A program made the translations under genes and the position numbers. The notes beneath the pieces are model-generated. The model was not told the DNA's origin and searched no databases. It was given only the letters and a program-made list of their open reading frames with translations. A stretch of 64,000 nt of DNA, from contig JBJMJY010000002.1 of assembly GCA_045806105.1 (NCBI GenBank), forward strand, positions 1-64,000. Reading direction: 5' to 3'. Of the stretch, positions 16,297 to 24,635 are shown piece after piece; the stretch's first letter is position 1; every line of letters begins with the position of its first letter. The stretch comes from AC-32 sp045806105 (GTDB lineage Bacteria > Actinomycetota > Thermoleophilia > Gaiellales > Gaiellaceae).

Positions 16297-17067
16297 CTAC
16301 AGCGCCGCGTTGGCCTCGTCGATCAGCGCCTGCTCCTCCGGCGTGATCGATGCGAGCACGTCGGCCTCGTCCCAGAGCGCCTCGTCCGGGAGCGGTGCCG
16401 CGAGCATCGTCAGCTCCTCGGCCGAGAAGTCGGCCGGGCCGCCCGTGATGCCGTTGCCGTTATCGCCTGCGAACGTCCACACCTTCCTCAGCGCCTTCGA
16501 GCGCACCACGATGTTGTCGAGGTAGGTAGCGCCCTTCGACCGGTCGACGACGAGCGCGAGCTGCTCGACTATCCCGTTGAGCGCGTCGTTGACCAGCGCC
16601 TTGGGCACCTGGCGGACGATGTCGGCCTGGATCAGGGCCTGTGAAAAGACGCGCTCGACCCACTTCGGGTCGTCTGTCGGCCGCGCCGACGTCACGCCAC
16701 AGCCGACGTTGATCAGGTACGTCTTGCTGCCCTTGCCGTTGACGAAGAGCGTCCAGCGCGGGTCCGTCTTCGTGCATGTTGCCGGGACGCGGTGCTGGTA
16801 GGACAGGCTCTGCAGGTCTCGGACGCGGAGGTTGTCGACGCCCCGGACGAGCGCCGCGGCGGACGTGTCGGCCGTACCCGGAGCCTCGAGCACGAGCGCC
16901 TGGTTCGCCGTCCCCTGCGAGTCCGGACGGCCCTCCTGTGCCTTCCAGGCGGCGAGCGTCTGGGCACCGTGGCTGACCGGCTGGAGCGTGAGCACGTCTC
17001 CCGTGGTGTCGGCGGCGGCGGTAGCTGCAATCGCAAAGACGAGCGCGGCCACGCCGGCCAAAAGCAT
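16297..17067 (-). CDS. Secreted protein of unknown function
   Basis: A 256-residue exported protein with a signal peptide (MLLAGVAALVFAIAATAAAD, cleavage likely after Ala-Ala-Ala near residue 19). The mature part contains a pair of cysteines (ATCTKTD and NVGCGV), which may form one disulfide, and an acidic C-terminus. I do not recognise the family. ATG 17067 is used; TTG 17076, three codons upstream, sits closer to an AGGGGGA ribosome site and may be the true start. It is flanked by hairpins on both sides and appears monocistronic. Confidence 0.7.
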   Translation of the reverse strand: MLLAGVAALVFAIAATAAADTTGDVLTLQPVSHGAQTLAAWKAQEGRPDSQGTANQALVLEAPGTADTSAAALVRGVDNLRVRDLQSLSYQHRVPATCTKTDPRWTLFVNGKGSKTYLINVGCGVTSARPTDDPKWVERVFSQALIQADIVRQVPKALVNDALNGIVEQLALVVDRSKGATYLDNIVVRSKALRKVWTFAGDNGNGITGGPADFSAEELTMLAAPLPDEALWDEADVLASITPEEQALIDEANAAL

Positions 17068-17303
17068 GGATCTCAAGAGTCCCCCTTGGTTGGTGCTGCC
17101 TCGGACGGGGCGGGAGGGTAGCGCAGGAATCGCGATTTCGCCGTGCTGCGGCGCGGCGAGGCGGAGCCGGGATCGACCGGGTATCAGTCCCGGCAGCACT
17201 GCTACCAGGGGCTCGACTTTGGGGGGCCGGCCGCCCCGACTCCTGGAACCACGGATGCGCCGCCGCAGTGAAACCTGCGCGAGTGCGGCGTTCCGTCTCT
17301 ATT

Positions 17304-17332
17304 CGGCTCGCCTTTCCTCCCTCGGCGAGCCG
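17304..17332 (-). terminator. Hairpin after the CBS-domain gene
   Basis: CGGCTCGCC and GGCGAGCCG make a perfect 9-bp stem with an 11-base loop, eight bases after the stop of the CBS gene on the minus strand. A clear T-run is absent, so it may be a weak or factor-assisted terminator. Confidence 0.45.
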
Positions 17333-17339
17333 GTGGGCC

Positions 17340-17810
17340 CTACGTTTGAGCGCCGCTGTCGTCGGCTCCAGCGACCCTCGGGCCGCGGGGCGGCTGCGAG
17401 ATCGCCTCGACGACCTCGCCAGCGTCCTTTTCCTTGCCCGCACGGGCGAGATCGGCCTGCGCGAGCATCCCGACGAGCTGGTTGTCGCCGGCGATGACCG
17501 GCAGCCGCCGGACCTGCTCGCGTGCCATGAGCTCGAGTGCCTTGTCGAGGTCGTGCTCCGGGGTGAGCGCAACCAAGTCGGTTGAGGCGATCTCGCCGAC
17601 GCGTGTTGTCTCCGGGTCGAGTCCGCGGCCGACGACCCGGAGGGCGACATCACGGTCGGTGAGGATGCCGACCAGTCGGGCTTTGTCCCTGACGACCGGC
17701 AGCGATCCGACGTCTTCCTCGTCCATCAGCCGGACGGCCTCGCGAACCGACGTCTCTTCTGTGACCGCGCGCGGCCGATCCGACATTACCTCGGCGATCT
17801 TCGTCGCCAT
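17340..17810 (-). CDS. CBS-domain pair protein
   Basis: A 156-residue protein of two CBS domains in tandem (about 8-60 and 72-130). These pairs bind adenine nucleotides such as AMP, ATP or SAM and act as energy sensors. Typical repeat ends are GSLPVVRDKARLVGILTDRD and RRLPVIAGDNQLVGMLAQAD. No catalytic or transport domain is attached, so it probably regulates another protein by binding. ATG 17810 has GGAAGGAGG ten bases upstream. The C-terminus is Gly/Pro-rich and disordered. Monocistronic by position. Confidence 0.85.
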   Translation of the reverse strand: MATKIAEVMSDRPRAVTEETSVREAVRLMDEEDVGSLPVVRDKARLVGILTDRDVALRVVGRGLDPETTRVGEIASTDLVALTPEHDLDKALELMAREQVRRLPVIAGDNQLVGMLAQADLARAGKEKDAGEVVEAISQPPRGPRVAGADDSGAQT

Positions 17811-17906
17811 AGCTGGCCTCCTTCCTTTTCGGTTCAAGCTCGAAAACAGACGGCTACCCGCCGCAGGCAAGCCCAAACGCCTCGTGTTCCGGGACGACGT
17901 TTATGA

Positions 17907-18023
17907 CTTATAGCTGGGCGAAACTCCCTTTCAACATCTACGGGCCTCCCGCTCTGGGTGACCGCGATTGCAGGCATCGTCCTGCTGGCGACGGGGTCTG
18001 CCCTGCGGCGAAAGGCCGCTTAG
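17907..18023 (+). pseudogene. Fragment resembling a surface-protein C-terminal anchor
   Basis: This short open frame has no start codon near its beginning but encodes STGLPLWVTAIAGIVLLATG followed by a basic RRK tail and a stop. That is the layout of the C-terminal sorting/anchor region of Gram-positive surface proteins, although the LPxTG box itself is not intact. It looks like the 3' remnant of a lost gene; chance hydrophobicity cannot be excluded in so short a piece. Confidence 0.3.
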
Positions 18024-18055
18024 CTAAAAGCCTCACCAGCGAAGCCCCGCAAGCC

Positions 18056-18083
18056 AAAAGAGGTCCCGCTCGGCGGGGCCTCT
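18056..18083 (-). terminator. Rho-independent terminator of serS/tRNA-Ser
   Basis: On the minus strand AGAGGCCCCG, loop CCGAG and CGGGACCTCT form a 10-bp stem (one G-T pair) followed by TTTT. It lies about 29 bases after the tRNA-Ser 3' end and should end the serS-tRNA transcript. Confidence 0.75.
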
Positions 18084-18111
18084 CTGCCGCTGCTGCGGGC
18101 CCAGAGGACGA

Positions 18112-18200
18112 CGGCGGGGGTGGGATTCGAACCCACGAGCGCCGGTTAAGGCGCCAGCGGTTTTCAAGACCGCCCCGTTCGACCGCTCCGGCACCCCGCC
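18112..18200 (-). tRNA. tRNA-Ser (anticodon TGA)
   Basis: Eighty-nine bases fold as a class II tRNA: acceptor stem GGCGGGG/CCCCGCC with discriminator G, anticodon stem-loop CGGTC-TTGAAAA-CCGCT region with anticodon TGA, a long variable arm (GGCGCC...GGCGCT) and T-arm GTGGG-TTCGAAT-CCCAC. The 3' CCA is not encoded. It starts 10 bases after the serS stop, so tRNA and its synthetase are probably on one transcript. Confidence 0.95.
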
Positions 18201-18210
18201 GCGGGTGAGG

Positions 18211-19413
18211 TTAGCCCTCGATGCGGGCGGGGGCGCCGAACTCCTGCAGCACCTCGGGCACCTCGCCCTGGAAGTTCTCGAGGACCGCGAGGGCCCAGCG
18301 ATCGGTCACGGCCGTGCCGTTCAACGTGTGGACGTGCTCGGTGCCGGCGTTCGCGCGATAGCGGATGCCGAGGCGGCGCGACTGGTAGTCCGTCGTGTTC
18401 GAGGCGGACGTGAGCTCCCGGTAACGCTGCTGCGACGGGAACCACGCCTCGAGGTCATAGCGCTTCGCGGCGGCGGCGCTCAGCTCCGAGGCCTCGATGT
18501 TGACGACGCGGTAGGGCAGGCCGAGCTCCTGCGCCAGCGACTCCTCGATTGCGAGCAGCCGCTCGTGCTCGGCCCACGACTCCTCAGGGAGCACGTAGGC
18601 GAACATCTCGACCTTGTTGAACTGGTGGACGCGGAACATCCCGCGCGTGTCGCGGCCGGCCGCGCCGGCCTCGCGCCTGAAGTTCGTCGAGAAGGCCGTG
18701 TAGCGAAGGGGCAGGACGTCGCGCTCGAGGATCTCGCCCATGTGCAGCCCCGCCAGGGCGACCTCGGAGGTGCCGGTGAGGTAGAGGCCCTCGTCGGCGA
18801 CCTCGTAGATCTCGAAGCGCTCGGCGGGGAAGAAGCCGGTCCCGTACATCGCCTCCTCGCGGACGAGCACGGGCGGGATCACCGCCGTGTAGCCCTGCGC
18901 GATCACGCGGTCGAGCGCCCAGCGGTAGAGGGCGAGCGCGAGGCGGGCCGTGTCACCGACCATGTACCCGAAGCGGGAGCCCGAGAGGCGGGCGCCGCGC
19001 TCCATCTCGAAGCGGCCGACTTCGAGGTGCTCCTTGGCGTCGTCGAGCTGCGGCCGCTCGCCGACCTCGCGGACGATCGCGCCCTCGGAGTCGTCCGCGG
19101 CCGCGTCCGGGGCCGATTCGTGAGCCGGATTGGGGACCTTCTGGAGCAGCTCGTCGCGCCGTGCCTCCGCTGTTGTGAGCTCCTCCTCGACGCGGCGGAG
19201 CTCCTCCTTCACGGTCTTCAGCTCCTCGACCTGCTCCGGAGTCGGCTTGCCCTTCAACTTCTGCCGGCTACGGAGCTCGTCGACCCGCGGCACGAGCTCC
19301 CGCCAGCGGGCATCCGCCTCGAGCAGCGCGTCGAAGGCCTCGGCGCCGCCCTTTCGCGCGATCCCCGGCCGCATGCGGTCAGGGTCGCTGCGCGCCGCTC
19401 GGAGGTCGATCAA
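18211..19413 (-). CDS. serS: Seryl-tRNA synthetase
   Basis: A 400-residue class II synthetase that charges tRNA-Ser. The N-terminal long antiparallel coiled coil (about 28-100) grips the tRNA's variable arm; the catalytic core has motif 2 (TNFRREAGAAGRDTRGMFRV, about 255-275) and motif 3 (RRLGIRYR region near 345). The start is TTG 19413, because MIDLRAARSDPDRMR matches the conserved SerRS N-terminus and no other start fits; it overlaps the upstream cytochrome stop (TTGA). It is slightly short for the family (about 420 usual). The cognate tRNA-Ser lies directly downstream. Confidence 0.95.
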   Translation of the reverse strand: MIDLRAARSDPDRMRPGIARKGGAEAFDALLEADARWRELVPRVDELRSRQKLKGKPTPEQVEELKTVKEELRRVEEELTTAEARRDELLQKVPNPAHESAPDAAADDSEGAIVREVGERPQLDDAKEHLEVGRFEMERGARLSGSRFGYMVGDTARLALALYRWALDRVIAQGYTAVIPPVLVREEAMYGTGFFPAERFEIYEVADEGLYLTGTSEVALAGLHMGEILERDVLPLRYTAFSTNFRREAGAAGRDTRGMFRVHQFNKVEMFAYVLPEESWAEHERLLAIEESLAQELGLPYRVVNIEASELSAAAAKRYDLEAWFPSQQRYRELTSASNTTDYQSRRLGIRYRANAGTEHVHTLNGTAVTDRWALAVLENFQGEVPEVLQEFGAPARIEG

Positions 19414-19835
19414 CCCTTCTGGTTCTCGACCAGGTACGCGGTCAGGTCCGCGAGCTGCTTGTCCGAGAGCGTCTGACCGAAGTCGGGCATCGATGGTGGG
19501 TAGCCCTTCTCGACGTATGCACTCGGGTTGGCGATCGACTCGTGCGCGAACTCGTCCAGCGAGCCCTGGTCCGCCGTCTTCGCGTAGTCGGCGAGCTTGT
19601 CGAGGTCCGGCCCGACCGTGCCGTTCGTGCCGGCCGGCTTGAAGGTGTGGCAGCCGCCGCAGCCTTGGGACGTGAAGAGCACCGAGCCCGCGGTCGCGTC
19701 CCCTTTCGCGGCTGGCGCGGCCGTCGTCGTCGGCACCGAGCCGACGACTGTCGCCGCGGTGGGCGAGGCCGTCTTGGCGCCGCCACAGCCGGCAAGGAGG
19801 AACGCGAGGGCCAGAAACGGGAGGAGCCGGCGCAC
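19410..19835 (-). CDS. Class I cytochrome c lipoprotein
   Basis: A 141-residue small c-type cytochrome. The signal peptide ends in the lipobox LLAGC, so the protein is lipid-anchored on the outer face of the membrane. A Ser/Thr/Pro linker leads to the heme-binding motif CGGCH (about 59-63) with a distal Met candidate in PPSMPDFGQTLS, then the C-terminal helix KQLADLTAYLVENQ typical of the fold. It likely carries electrons for a respiratory enzyme. GTG start; its stop overlaps the serS start by four bases, which couples it to serS translation. Confidence 0.9.
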   Translation of the reverse strand: MRRLLPFLALAFLLAGCGGAKTASPTAATVVGSVPTTTAAPAAKGDATAGSVLFTSQGCGGCHTFKPAGTNGTVGPDLDKLADYAKTADQGSLDEFAHESIANPSAYVEKGYPPSMPDFGQTLSDKQLADLTAYLVENQKG

Positions 19836-19845
19836 GCGCGCGAGT

Positions 19846-21363
19846 CTACTGAAGCCGCCTGGCGGCCTCTTCGCTTCTGCTGAAGAGCCAGAGGGCCAGC
19901 GCGGCGAGCCCGCCGTAGCCGGCGACGTCGGTGGGCGTGTCGTTCACGAGCAGCGAAACGGCGAGCGCCGCGAAGTAGGCATCGAGGAGCGCCGACCGCG
20001 GCCGCTGCAGCCCGAGGATGACGAGCCCCACGATCCCGAGCGCGAACAGGAATGCCATGTGCCATGCCGAGCCGAGCCCTGCGGCCGAGAGGTGGAGGCG
20101 GTGGCCGAGGTCGCCGAGCACGGATCCGGGGCCGCCTCCGACGGCGTGCGTGACGTGGCTCGACCCGCCCGTCGCGGCGTCGACGCCGACGAGCAGGAGC
20201 GCGATCGCAGCGGCAGCGGCGACGGCGGCGACGGCGCGGACGGCCGGCAGACGCGTGAGCCTGAGCCAGAGGACGAGGAAGCCGGCGGTGTACACGACGA
20301 GGCCGCCGCCGTCCGCACCGACGCGGCTCGCCGCGATCCCGGCGGCCACGAAGAGCGCCACCGCTGGCAGCGCCGTCCGCCCGGCCAGCGCGCCGAGCAC
20401 GAGCGCGGCGGGGAGGAGCAGCGTCTCGACCTGGTTCGTCACGCCGTAGAAGCGCCCGCCGCCGTCCGGATGTGGGCCGATCACTGCGAGGGCGTTCCAC
20501 ACCGGCTTCGCCCACATCACGGCGAAGAGCACTGCGAAGAACGTCCCGAGCGCCACCCCGAGCGGCAGCCGCGGCCGGAGGAAGAGCCCGCCGGCGACCG
20601 CGGCGGCGGTTCCCACGACGGCCACGGCCGCCACGGCGTGGGACGGCGTGGAGATGCCGGCCGCGCTCACGGCGACGGCCGCCGCGATGCAGGCCGGCGG
20701 CGCGAGGAAGGCGGCACGCGCCGCGGCCGCGCTGGGCGTGACGAGCGCAAGCGCGGAGAGCACGATCATCAGGACGACGAGCACGATCGTCGCTCCGAGC
20801 CGCGAGTCGTGCGCCCGCGCGAGGCGGCGGTCGAAGCTCGAGAGCGTCCCGAGCGGGTCGCCGTCGTTCTGCGAGCGGATGCGCGGCCGGTCGCCGCGGG
20901 CGAGCGCGCGGGCCGACGGCGCCACGTCGGCGATCGAGATCAGCCCGGGGAGGCGAGTGGAGGTGTCGGTCAGCACGCCGCCGTAGCCCGGCCCGCGCAC
21001 CGCGATCGGGTAGCGCTCGACGTTGTGGTGCCGCCCGGGCGCCGGCAAGGCGATGAAGAAGGTCGTCCGGGCCGGCCGCCGTGAGAGCGAGATCAGCCGT
21101 TCGCCGCCGGGCACGCCGGCGTCCACGATCGCGTTGCCCATCTCTCCGCGCACGAGCGACGCCAGCGCGCCGCGCCTGCTCACCGTGGCGCCCTCACCTG
21201 CCACGAGCAGACCGTGGGCGCCCTCCTGCGAGCGGAAAACCGCCGACGACGCCGGCACGACGACCACGGCGATGTGCTCGGACGGTGCGGCAGCAGCAGG
21301 AACGGTTCCGGCGGCCACTCCGATGCCCAGGGCTACAATCGAAAGGAACCTTCTCGCCTTCAA
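19846..21363 (-). CDS. Polytopic membrane protein with extracytoplasmic N-terminal domain
   Basis: A 505-residue protein: signal-like N-terminus (RRFLSIVALGIGVAAGTVP), an outside domain of about 180 residues, then about 10-11 membrane helices in the C-terminal two thirds. The segment STRLPGLISIADVAPSARAL resembles the end of alkaline-phosphatase-like domains seen in actinobacterial membrane proteins, but the metal-binding residues of that fold are not evident. Start TTG 21363 is inferred from the signal peptide and leaves only 15 bases to the divergent htpX start. Function unknown. Confidence 0.7.
   Translation of the reverse strand: MKARRFLSIVALGIGVAAGTVPAAAAPSEHIAVVVVPASSAVFRSQEGAHGLLVAGEGATVSRRGALASLVRGEMGNAIVDAGVPGGERLISLSRRPARTTFFIALPAPGRHHNVERYPIAVRGPGYGGVLTDTSTRLPGLISIADVAPSARALARGDRPRIRSQNDGDPLGTLSSFDRRLARAHDSRLGATIVLVVLMIVLSALALVTPSAAAARAAFLAPPACIAAAVAVSAAGISTPSHAVAAVAVVGTAAAVAGGLFLRPRLPLGVALGTFFAVLFAVMWAKPVWNALAVIGPHPDGGGRFYGVTNQVETLLLPAALVLGALAGRTALPAVALFVAAGIAASRVGADGGGLVVYTAGFLVLWLRLTRLPAVRAVAAVAAAAAIALLLVGVDAATGGSSHVTHAVGGGPGSVLGDLGHRLHLSAAGLGSAWHMAFLFALGIVGLVILGLQRPRSALLDAYFAALAVSLLVNDTPTDVAGYGGLAALALWLFSRSEEAARRLQ
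21334..21339 (+). promoter_or_regulatory. Candidate -10 element of htpX
   Basis: TACAAT 40 bases upstream of the htpX ATG, inside the start of the divergent gene. No convincing -35 is seen at the right distance, so the call is weak. Confidence 0.25.
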
Positions 21364-21378
21364 GGGGGCCGATTCTCG

Positions 21379-22296
21379 ATGAAACGCAAGGCTTACGGTC
21401 GCGACGCGGGCCTGTCGGCGCGCATGCTGCTGACGACCTCGCTGCTGGGGCTGCTCTATGTCCTGTTCGCGGTCGCGCTCTTCTACCTGCTGAACGCGGG
21501 CCTCGTGCTGATGGTCGTGATCGTCGGCGTGATCGCCTTCGTCCAGTACTTCACCTCGGACAAGCTGGCGCTGGCGGCCTCCGGCGCGAAGGTCGTGCCC
21601 CCCGAGGAGGCGCCGCAGCTGCACGAGATGATCGAGCGGCTCTGCGCGATGGCCGACCTGCCCAAGCCACGCGTGGCCGTGATCGAGAGCGACGTTCCGA
21701 ACGCGTTCGCAACGGGGCGCAACAAGAAGCACGCCGCGGTCGCGGTCACGACCGGCCTCTGGAACCGACTCGAGCCACGCGAGGTGGAGGGCGTGCTGGC
21801 GCACGAGCTCTCCCACATCGCCAACCGTGACGTGCTCGTGATGACGGTGGCCGGCTTCTTCGCCATGGTCGCCGCGCTACTGACGCGCTTCGGGCTCTAC
21901 AGCGGCATGTTCGGCGGCTTCGGCGGCAACCGCGACAACAACAGCTCCGTGCCGGTCTGGCTGATCGTGCTGCTGGTCTCGATCATCACCTATTTCCTGA
22001 GCCAGATCCTGATCCTCGCGCTCTCCCGCTACCGCGAGTTCGCCGCCGACCGCGGCTCCGCGCTGATCACCGGCTCACCCGAGTACCTGATGAGCGCGCT
22101 GCAGAAGATCGCGAGCGGCATCGCGCAGATTCCGCAGCGCGACCTGCGCGAGGTCGAGGGCATGAATGCGTTCTTCATCGTCCCGACGAACTGGCGCAAG
22201 AGCGCCGGCCAGCTGTTCCTGACCCACCCGCCGCTCGAGAAGCGCCTGGCCGCGCTCGCGGAGATCTCCCGCGAGATGGGCCGCCCGGTCGAGTAA
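21379..22296 (+). CDS. htpX: HtpX membrane zinc metalloprotease
   Basis: A 305-residue M48 protease that degrades misfolded membrane proteins. Two N-terminal helices (about 18-55) are followed by the zinc site HELSHIANRD (HExxH, about 140), two more helices (about 155-175 and 193-215) and the third ligand in SRYREFAADRGSAL. The C-terminal THPPLEKRLAAL is also family-typical. ATG 21379 has AAGGGGG upstream. The next gene, pspAB, starts three bases after the stop, linking the protease to the phage-shock system. Confidence 0.95.
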   Translation: MKRKAYGRDAGLSARMLLTTSLLGLLYVLFAVALFYLLNAGLVLMVVIVGVIAFVQYFTSDKLALAASGAKVVPPEEAPQLHEMIERLCAMADLPKPRVAVIESDVPNAFATGRNKKHAAVAVTTGLWNRLEPREVEGVLAHELSHIANRDVLVMTVAGFFAMVAALLTRFGLYSGMFGGFGGNRDNNSSVPVWLIVLLVSIITYFLSQILILALSRYREFAADRGSALITGSPEYLMSALQKIASGIAQIPQRDLREVEGMNAFFIVPTNWRKSAGQLFLTHPPLEKRLAALAEISREMGRPVE

Positions 22297-22299
22297 CGG

Positions 22300-22878
22300 T
22301 TGGGCCTGCGCGACGTCCTCTTCGGGCGGAAGAAGCTCAAGGACGCCGCCGGCGAGCGGCTGTTCGCGATCTCGACGGCCCGCATAACGCTCGAGACGGA
22401 ACTCGACCTGAAGTCGGCGGGCGCCGCGGGCGTCTGCTTCAAGCCGCTCTCCGCCGGTGAGTTCGTGCGCGCCGAGAACGAGCTGCAGCAGCTACTCGAT
22501 GCGGTCGCAGTCGAGTCGGGCGCGAAGGTCGACCGGAAGTCGGACGAGTACGGCTTCGAGTGGCTCGTCGTGCGCGACCAGGACTTCGAGGATCTCGTGA
22601 CGACCGTCCACCTCGTCGCGTCGGAGCTCGAGACGCGCGGGTTCGGGCCGCAGCTGCTGGCGGCGGTGTTTCCGTTCGAGCAGCGCGGCTTCAACGGCGG
22701 GCGCGTCTACTGGATCTACGGCTTCAAGCGCGGCGCGTTCTGGCCGTTCGTCCCGAAGGGCGACGGCAAGGAGCGCGACAATGCGGAGGAGCTGGAGCTG
22801 AAGTCGAAGCTGGAGCGGGAGCTGCCGATCGAGCCGGATCTGTCGATGTGGTTCGGGGTGTTCGACGCGCCGCTCTGA
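22300..22878 (+). CDS. pspAB: PspA-associated protein PspAB
   Basis: A 192-residue protein matching the PspAB family of the actinobacterial/cyanobacterial phage-shock network. It begins MGLRDVLFGRKKLKDA, the family's usual start, read from TTG 22300. Further marks are VCFKPLSAGEFVRAENELQ and VFPFEQRGFNGGRVYWIYGF. No membrane helix or enzyme motif; its exact role is not known. It follows htpX by three bases with no clear ribosome site, so it is translationally coupled, and it faces pspAA-pspA across a shared hairpin. Confidence 0.85.
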   Translation: MGLRDVLFGRKKLKDAAGERLFAISTARITLETELDLKSAGAAGVCFKPLSAGEFVRAENELQQLLDAVAVESGAKVDRKSDEYGFEWLVVRDQDFEDLVTTVHLVASELETRGFGPQLLAAVFPFEQRGFNGGRVYWIYGFKRGAFWPFVPKGDGKERDNAEELELKSKLERELPIEPDLSMWFGVFDAPL

Positions 22879-22975
22879 GCGGCGGCGCCGAATTCACGCA
22901 TTCGGCACGATCTCGTCACAGACACGTGCGCGGTTCGGCGGTACGCTCGCAGCGGGCGGCGGGTGGACCTCTCAT

Positions 22976-22993
22976 CCCCACCCAAGGGTGGGG
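22976..22993. terminator. Bidirectional hairpin between pspAB and pspAA
   Basis: CCCCACCC-AA-GGGTGGGG is a near-perfect palindrome of 8-bp arms midway between the convergent genes. It lacks a T-tract on either side; it may stop or stabilise both transcripts. Confidence 0.4.
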
Positions 22994-23061
22994 GCCGCGC
23001 GTGAACCTCTAGGCGGGATGCCGCGAGAGCCGGCGGTTCGGGCTGCGCGGCCGGCCGCGCG

Positions 23062-23352
23062 TTACGCGCTCGGGAGGTCCGGGATCAGGCCCTCGCCCTC
23101 GAGCAGCTCGCGCGCCTCGTCCAGCGACAGGTCGTCGGGCGGCACGATCGCCTCCGACGGCGAGAGGTCGTCGTCCGGTAGCCGCGCGCCGTTCATCCGC
23201 ACTGCGTCGGCCATGCGGCGCAGCAGGCCCGAGAGCCGCTCTTCGTCGCCCGCCTCCAGCGCCTCCGCGGCCTGCTGGTCGAGCTCGTTGAGGCCCTTCG
23301 CGACCTCGTCGTCGACGTCGTACTGGCCCTCGCCCATCAACCGAACGATCAC
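23062..23352 (-). CDS. pspAA: PspA-associated protein PspAA
   Basis: A 96-residue acidic protein of the PspAA family. It begins MIVRLMGEGQYDVDDEV, the family hallmark, and carries ARLPDDDLSPSEAIVPPDD. The family is a known companion of PspA and is thought to modulate it. GTG 23352 overlaps the pspA stop by four bases (GTGA), so the two proteins are made together. Confidence 0.9.
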   Translation of the reverse strand: MIVRLMGEGQYDVDDEVAKGLNELDQQAAEALEAGDEERLSGLLRRMADAVRMNGARLPDDDLSPSEAIVPPDDLSLDEARELLEGEGLIPDLPSA

Positions 23353-24077
23353 GGCTGCAGCTCCTTCTTCTCCTCGCCCTTCCCGAGCTCCGACCTCATC
23401 TGCTCGAGCTCGCGGTCGACCTGCGACTGCGACGCGATCGCGCCCAGCTCGCGGTCGAGCTGGGTCTGGTCGGAGGTGAAGTCCTCGAGCGCGCCGGACT
23501 CCGTCAGTTCGTCGATCGCCGACGCCCGCGCCTGCATCTGTTCTGTCTTGTCCTTCGCGCGCTGGATCGCGAGCCCGGTGTCGGCCATCTGCTCGCCGAT
23601 CCCGGTCGCAGCCTCGCCGATCCGCACCTGCGCCTCGGCGGCGGAGTACTGCGCCTTGATCGTCTCCTTCTGGGTCCGGAAGGCCTCGACCTTGGCGGAC
23701 AGCGCCTTCTCGCTCCCGACGAGCTTCTCCTGCTGCTGCTGCAGCTGCTGCGTCTGCTGGTCGAGCCCCTGCAGCTGCTGCTGCAGCCCCGACTTCCGCT
23801 CCAGCGCCTGGCGGGCGAGATCCTCACGGCCGGCGGCGAGCGCCTCGCGGGCCTGCGCATCGAGCTTGACCACGCTCTGCTGCAGCTGCTGCTCCTGGAG
23901 CTCGAGCCGCTTCTTCGCCGTGACGACGTCGGCGATGCCGCGCTTCACGTTCTGCAGCAGCTCGAGCTGCTTCTCGTACGAGTAGTCCAGGGTCTCCGCG
24001 GGATCCTCGGCGCGGTCGAGCAGCTTCGAGAATTTCGCCTTCACGACGAGCGACGCGCGTGACATGAGGCCGGCCAT
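23349..24077 (-). CDS. pspA: PspA/IM30 membrane-stress protein
   Basis: A 242-residue ESCRT-III-like protein that coats and repairs stressed membranes. An N-terminal amphipathic stretch (MSRASLVVKAKFSKLLDRAE) is followed by the conserved DPAETLDYSYEKQLELLQNV and a long coiled coil (about 45-190) very rich in Gln/Lys. The C-terminus is acidic. ATG 24077 has a clean GGAGGA upstream. A truncated response-regulator gene ends only 24 bases upstream, so pspA may be read from that gene's promoter. With pspAA, pspAB and htpX it forms the envelope-stress module here. Confidence 0.95.
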   Translation of the reverse strand: MAGLMSRASLVVKAKFSKLLDRAEDPAETLDYSYEKQLELLQNVKRGIADVVTAKKRLELQEQQLQQSVVKLDAQAREALAAGREDLARQALERKSGLQQQLQGLDQQTQQLQQQQEKLVGSEKALSAKVEAFRTQKETIKAQYSAAEAQVRIGEAATGIGEQMADTGLAIQRAKDKTEQMQARASAIDELTESGALEDFTSDQTQLDRELGAIASQSQVDRELEQMRSELGKGEEKKELQP

Positions 24078-24101
24078 TCGTCCTCCTTGGGAGCGGGGGA
24101 T

Positions 24102-24635
24102 CTAGCGTAGCGGGGGAGCGACGAAGAGGCCCCGTGTGGCGGGGGCCGAGATCTTGCGCTCGCGCGGCGTGAGCGCGTCGCCGGCGATGCGCCTCCGAGC
24201 GGCCACGAGCGCGGAGACCCGCTCGGCCAACGCCGCCGAGATGCGCGGCGAGCACTGCAGCTGTCCGTCCGCGGCCGCGGTCACGACCGCGCCCACTTCC
24301 GCGAGAGGCTGGTCTACGGTCGCGTAGCCTGCGATCCCGGCCTCGACCAGGTCGACTACGCGGGCCTCGTCCTCCGCCACGCCCGTGACCACGATCTTGG
24401 CGCCGGGGGCGGCCGCGGCGCGCGAACGCACCGTCCCCGGGCCTGCGATCGATGCGCCGTCGAGCAGGATGACGTCGGCGCCGCTCATGCCGACGGCCAT
24501 GCACGCGACGTCGCCGTGCGCGCTGCCGGCGAGCTCGATTCCTTCCTCCTCGGCGAGTGCCGCTGCGAGTAGGTCGCGGTGAACGGTACAGGTGTCAAGC
24601 CGCGATACTGCGCCGGTGATCGTCGAGCGGAGCAT
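24102..24635 (-). pseudogene. Truncated NarL/LuxR-type response regulator
   Basis: The 177-residue frame resembles a NarL-type receiver (LLAAALAEEEGIELAGSA, phospho-acceptor candidate in DVILLDGAS, IVVTGVAEDEARVVDLVEAG) followed by the linker and only the first residues of the LuxR helix-turn-helix (DALTPRERKI). It then stops after about 17 unrelated residues. The N-terminal acidic pair is also absent. pspA begins 24 bases later, so there is no room for the missing DNA-binding domain. Either a deletion removed it or a receiver-only protein is made. ATG 24635 is the most plausible start. Confidence 0.65.
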
